A stretch of 64,000 nt of DNA from Hericium rajendrae (taxonomy: Eukaryota > Basidiomycota > Agaricomycetes > Russulales > Hericiaceae), in NCBI GenBank assembly GCA_033439255.1, contig CM065883.1:1674001-1738000 (forward strand), read 5' to 3'. The notes beneath the pieces were generated by a model, which was given only the letters and a program-made list of their open reading frames with translations, did not search any database and had not been told where the DNA came from. The translations under genes and the position numbers were made by a program. Below, in pieces: positions 61,301-64,000 of this stretch (positions within the stretch are counted from its first letter, which is position 1; each line of letters begins with the position of its first letter).

Positions 61301-61806
61301 CAGCACGTCAATTGTGTCTTTCCAACCATCGATCATGTCGCTGTCGAATGCCTCTGCTTCGTCCAAATAGACGCGCCAGACGCGGGCGTTGGGACCTAGC
61401 TCCTCGCCTATTTCATCCGGCGGATATTTCTGCTCGTAGTTATGGGGGTCGTTGCCTGATATATGGTGTGAGTACGTCAGATCGGTTGGGCAGACGCGCG
61501 AGGCATACCAGCGGCATGCGTTCGATATTGCCTTTGAAGACCGAACACCCGCTTGGTCGTTGGCTTCGCTCGAGCATTGACAGCAGGGGGTTCGGATTCG
61601 GCATCGCTGATGGCCTCGACATGGGCCTCCGTGGCGGCGGGCGCGGCTCGCTGAGCTTCTACGTCGGGTGGAAACTGGGCCTCGCGAGGTGCGTTTGCTG
61701 GCGTCGACGTGGCGTGGATTGCGGCGCCGCTTCCATTCGACACCATGGGATTGTCAGGTGAAGATTTCGCATCAGGAGACATGGATTGGCCAGGTGCGAG
61801 AGACAT
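58379..61806 (-). CDS. DUF6535 basidiomycete membrane protein, body CpG-depleted and frame interrupted
   Basis: Function unknown; DUF6535 proteins are abundant in agaricomycetes. Exons on the minus strand: 61806-61509, 61455-61292, 61240 down to 58742, and 58661-58379, about 1,040 residues. Order: Pro/Ala/Glu-rich N-terminus; WRVYLDEAEAFDSDMIDGWK and DTIDVLLVF leading into AGLFSAVVTTLVVQTSQALQ, the DUF6535 hallmark; VNGLWFTTLAINLATALLSV with LVKQWLQNYV; two more spans; then a long helical C-terminal region with many Leu/Ile and few Arg; and a charged tail. An in-frame TGA stands at 60499-60497, where CGA-to-TGA would fit methylation-driven mutation. The frame also changes near 59530. The 5' exons have ordinary CpG, but 58.74-60.86 kb is CpG-poor and AT-rich. 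It is either a silenced, decaying family member or partly affected by sequence error. Confidence 0.7.
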
Positions 61807-62874
61807 GAAAAGATGACAGTCGACTATTGGACGGCAATGACAATGCGATGGGGCAAGGCGACGTCGACGAGCTGGGGGTATGTTGATGGAGTCTGTCCAA
61901 GTATGAGCACCGGGGCCAAACCCAACACGCAGATCATCAGGGTGGGAACAATCGCGATAGTACGCCTCGTGTGGGCGCTGGATTTCGGTTTGACTCTCAG
62001 AAAGCTGCCGAGGTTGCTTTACGCTGCATAATCCTTCTGTCAGAAGACGATATCGAAGATAAGCGTGAGTGATTGATAAAATGAACTGAACGCACCGCGA
62101 GCACAGAAAGACCTGGCGGGACTTCGAGCATCTATACATAACATCGCTCGAACACCAGGTGGCGCACCCATTGGGATTCACATGGGTGCAACACGACGTG
62201 CCCTGAATGAAAACATACGAAATGATTCATTGAAACTTGAATGATGTCATGTTCTCCTGCATTCGAGGATGGTTCGAGGGCGTCCTGGTTGATAAGTTGG
62301 AGTCATAAGTACACGCCGCTTGGAGGCGGTCCGTTAGCGTTTGGAGCTATGAAGTTACAGTATACTCCGCGCACCTCGTACCGGCGGTGGCGATCTGCAA
62401 CAATGAGGATAAGATTTATAATAAACCTCACAGCGAGCTTTGGAAGAATGATGAGCGAAGGAATTGAGCTTTTCCTGCCGAAGGTTCGATAAGTAGAGGT
62501 TCAAATATTCACCATTGGCTGAAGATGGGATGGAAGTGTTGGCAAAGGCGAGACCCGGCTATAATGTAGACTACCGTAAAAGGTGAATTTACGTCAAGCG
62601 TAATTGACGCCTGTCGGTTAGCCAGGCTACACGTTCGACTTCCGTCAGTCCCTCGACTTCCTCTTCATCGTCGTCGACGTTTGACCCCAATCGCGCGTCA
62701 TTCACGTTTTCGGTAAGGAAAATGCCTTGAAGCACAGCGTCAATCATTTCCATGTGGTTTATTGACGACTCGTTATCACAGGTATCTGCGCACCTCTAAC
62801 ACGTTGTGCTCGCCCTCACCCTCACCGTCACGCCGTTAATAATACGTAGCAAAACATCACGAGGCCCAAGCAGC
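61807..62874. other. Divergent intergenic region with a possible Cys-rich exon
   Basis: About 1.07 kb. On the minus strand around 62090-62200 a short frame between a cag acceptor and a gtgcgt donor encodes a Cys-rich peptide (CCTHVNPNGCATWCSSD). No partner exons could be joined with confidence. A small inverted repeat (cgtcaa / ttgacg around gcgtaa) lies near 62591-62608. The rest is promoter-like for the CBM48 gene. Confidence 0.35.
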
Positions 62875-64000
62875 ATGTCGAGCTCTAATGATCTACACGA
62901 GGTCGTTCTCAAATGGTGCGTCCAATGCACGCTCATACTGCGTGCCAGGCTGTGTCCACACCTTCATACATACTTATACAGGCCACGCACCGATGCAAAC
63001 GAGGCTATCGTTACTGGCACATTTGACCAGGCAAGTCTCATATCCATTCATTCTGCATAGTTGAGCTATGCCTTCAATCACGACCGGTCTCTCTTTACGC
63101 CTACCTTCCTTCGCTCTCCCATCCTCTGCCTCCTCTTACCTTTGCTTCCAGTGGTCATCCTCCGTCCGCCTGTCACGCACCTCATCTGGTTTCGAGGCCC
63201 CTGTCCGGATACCATGGGGCGATAAAATCGCCTTCAAGTTCATCGTTGATGGAAAGTGGATGACGTCCGACTCGGCGCCCACTGAGGCGGACTCATCTGG
63301 CTTCATCAACAATGTGTACAGCGCACCTCCTAAGCCCGCTCCGGCGGTGGTGGAGGCTCCTCCTGCACCAGAGGCCGTAAAGGATGAGCCCAAAGCGACC
63401 GAAGCTGGGTCGACCACCAAGACAACGGAGCCCAAGCAGAACGGCGTCACTGGTGCCTTTTCGCGGGCGGCGAGTGCATTCCATGAAACTTTCGTCGCAC
63501 CAGCGGTTGAATTTGCTAGCCAGATGGACTCTGCGTATGACGTGCCCACCCCATCGGCCAACGAGGCCCCTTCTGACTCGGCAACCGAGGCCAAGAAAAC
63601 AGTTCCCTCTGCTGTTGAGAAGGCACAGGAGGTCCCCGCTCCTGTCGTGGAGAACACAGCCCAAGTCGCACCCAAGATGGAGGAAGTGGAAGAACGCAGT
63701 GCTGAAGTCACTAAGGTCTGTATTTATACCTCTGATCGGTAGAATGATGAGGCGCTAATCATAGCCGCCCTTATATACTCTATCTCCTGCAACCATCCTC
63801 GACTGTCCAACGATGTCTGAACAACAGCCTGCTCCATCTGCGGCCCCAGAGCCTGAGCCTGCCCGTGTGAAGCCACTGTCGACAACCGCCAGCGCGCTCG
63901 CACCGACAGCCCCAATAAACATCGTCCCGATCTTTCCCCAGTTGCCCGAGGTCGAGATCGTCGCCGGCTCGACCGTCGCTCCCACCGCCCCCGCCGAGCC
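62875..64000 (+). CDS. CBM48/AMPK-type glycogen-binding domain protein (Crp1/Mdg1-like), 3' end outside window
   Basis: Protein with an N-terminal AMPK-beta-type carbohydrate-binding module, as in yeast Crp1/Mdg1 and many fungal proteins. Exons 62875-62915, 62982-63030, 63152-63715 and 63828 to beyond 64000, all in phase. CBM48 occupies about residues 9-80: VVLKWPRTDANEAIVTGTFD, QWSSSVRLSRTSSGFEAPVR, then IPWGDKIAFKFIVDGKWMTS and a Pro-rich exit. The rest is Ala/Pro/Glu/Lys-rich and disordered. Intron 2 has a GC donor (cag|gcaagt). The last acceptor (acaacag at 63827) is the most consistent choice but is not certain. No catalytic domain is visible in the window. It may act in glycogen-linked signalling or, for Crp1/Mdg1 relatives, binding of DNA cruciforms or pheromone-pathway roles; none is shown here. 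Confidence 0.85.
63031..63151 (+). other. GC-AG intron in the CBM48 gene
   Basis: The donor gcaagt directly follows gaccag and is the classical GC-donor sequence. The acceptor is ttccag. The join gives TGTFDQ-WSSS, the conserved CBM48 core, in phase 0. Confidence 0.75.

Overview
The window is nuclear DNA of a filamentous basidiomycete, most likely an agaricomycete and plausibly a polypore. The evidence is many short introns (about 45-70 nt) with GT..CTGAC/CTAAC..AG signals, high GC in genes, an FlbA/Thn1-type RGS protein, an EF-hand MscS channel, a DUF6535 protein and tandem plant-type O-methyltransferases. There is no prokaryotic organisation and no CRISPR array.

Layout. 0-0.45 kb: 5' part of a mitofissin (Atg44/DUF1748) gene on the minus strand. 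1-5.7 kb: an intact O-methyltransferase followed by a tandem copy that is 5'-truncated and split by about 1.9 kb of mostly foreign, CpG-poor DNA carrying its own minus-strand gene. 6-7 kb: isochorismatase-family hydrolase, divergent from a large Ser-rich coiled-coil protein (7.4-11.3 kb). 12-12.5 kb: NDUFA4/B12D-like respiratory-chain protein. 12.8-16.6 kb: ARA2-like dehydrogenase convergent with the Hsp70-Hsp90 co-chaperone STI1, which has a heat-shock element in its promoter. 17.1 kb: tRNA-Ser(AGA). 17.1-21.7 kb: gene-poor. 21.7-23.9 kb: DEP-RGS regulator of G-protein signalling. 26.4-28.5 kb: membrane cytochrome-b5/MAPR protein and a conserved unknown. 28.5-31.3 kb: gene-poor. 31.3-35.4 kb: a very low-complexity Pro/Gln plus RGG protein. 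35.4-41.3 kb: gene-poor. 41.3-50.6 kb: a dense housekeeping block (coiled-coil protein, EF-hand MscS channel, proteasome alpha6, COX15, BOL3). 53.9-55.6 kb: EFM6-type lysine methyltransferase. 56.8-58 kb: Pro/Ser-rich protein. 58.4-61.8 kb: DUF6535 membrane protein with a CpG-depleted body. 62.9 kb to the end: CBM48 glycogen-binding protein, cut by the window edge.

Most genes are single-copy cell-biology genes rather than one pathway. Several are mitochondrial (mitofissin, NDUFA4-like, COX15, BOL3), and COX15 and BOL3 share a 311-bp divergent promoter region. The proposed secondary-metabolism component is the tandem methyltransferase pair.

A technical result affects every gene model. About a dozen otherwise well-conserved genes carry one or a few single-base frame changes, mostly in short homopolymer runs, including housekeeping genes (STI1, COX15, BOL3, EFM6). 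This pattern looks like residual consensus errors of the assembly rather than biology, so I treat those genes as functional unless other evidence says otherwise. No clearly new multi-gene system was found. The best leads are the CpG-depleted DNA inserted in the second methyltransferase, with its 62-residue duplication, and the CpG-depleted DUF6535 gene.
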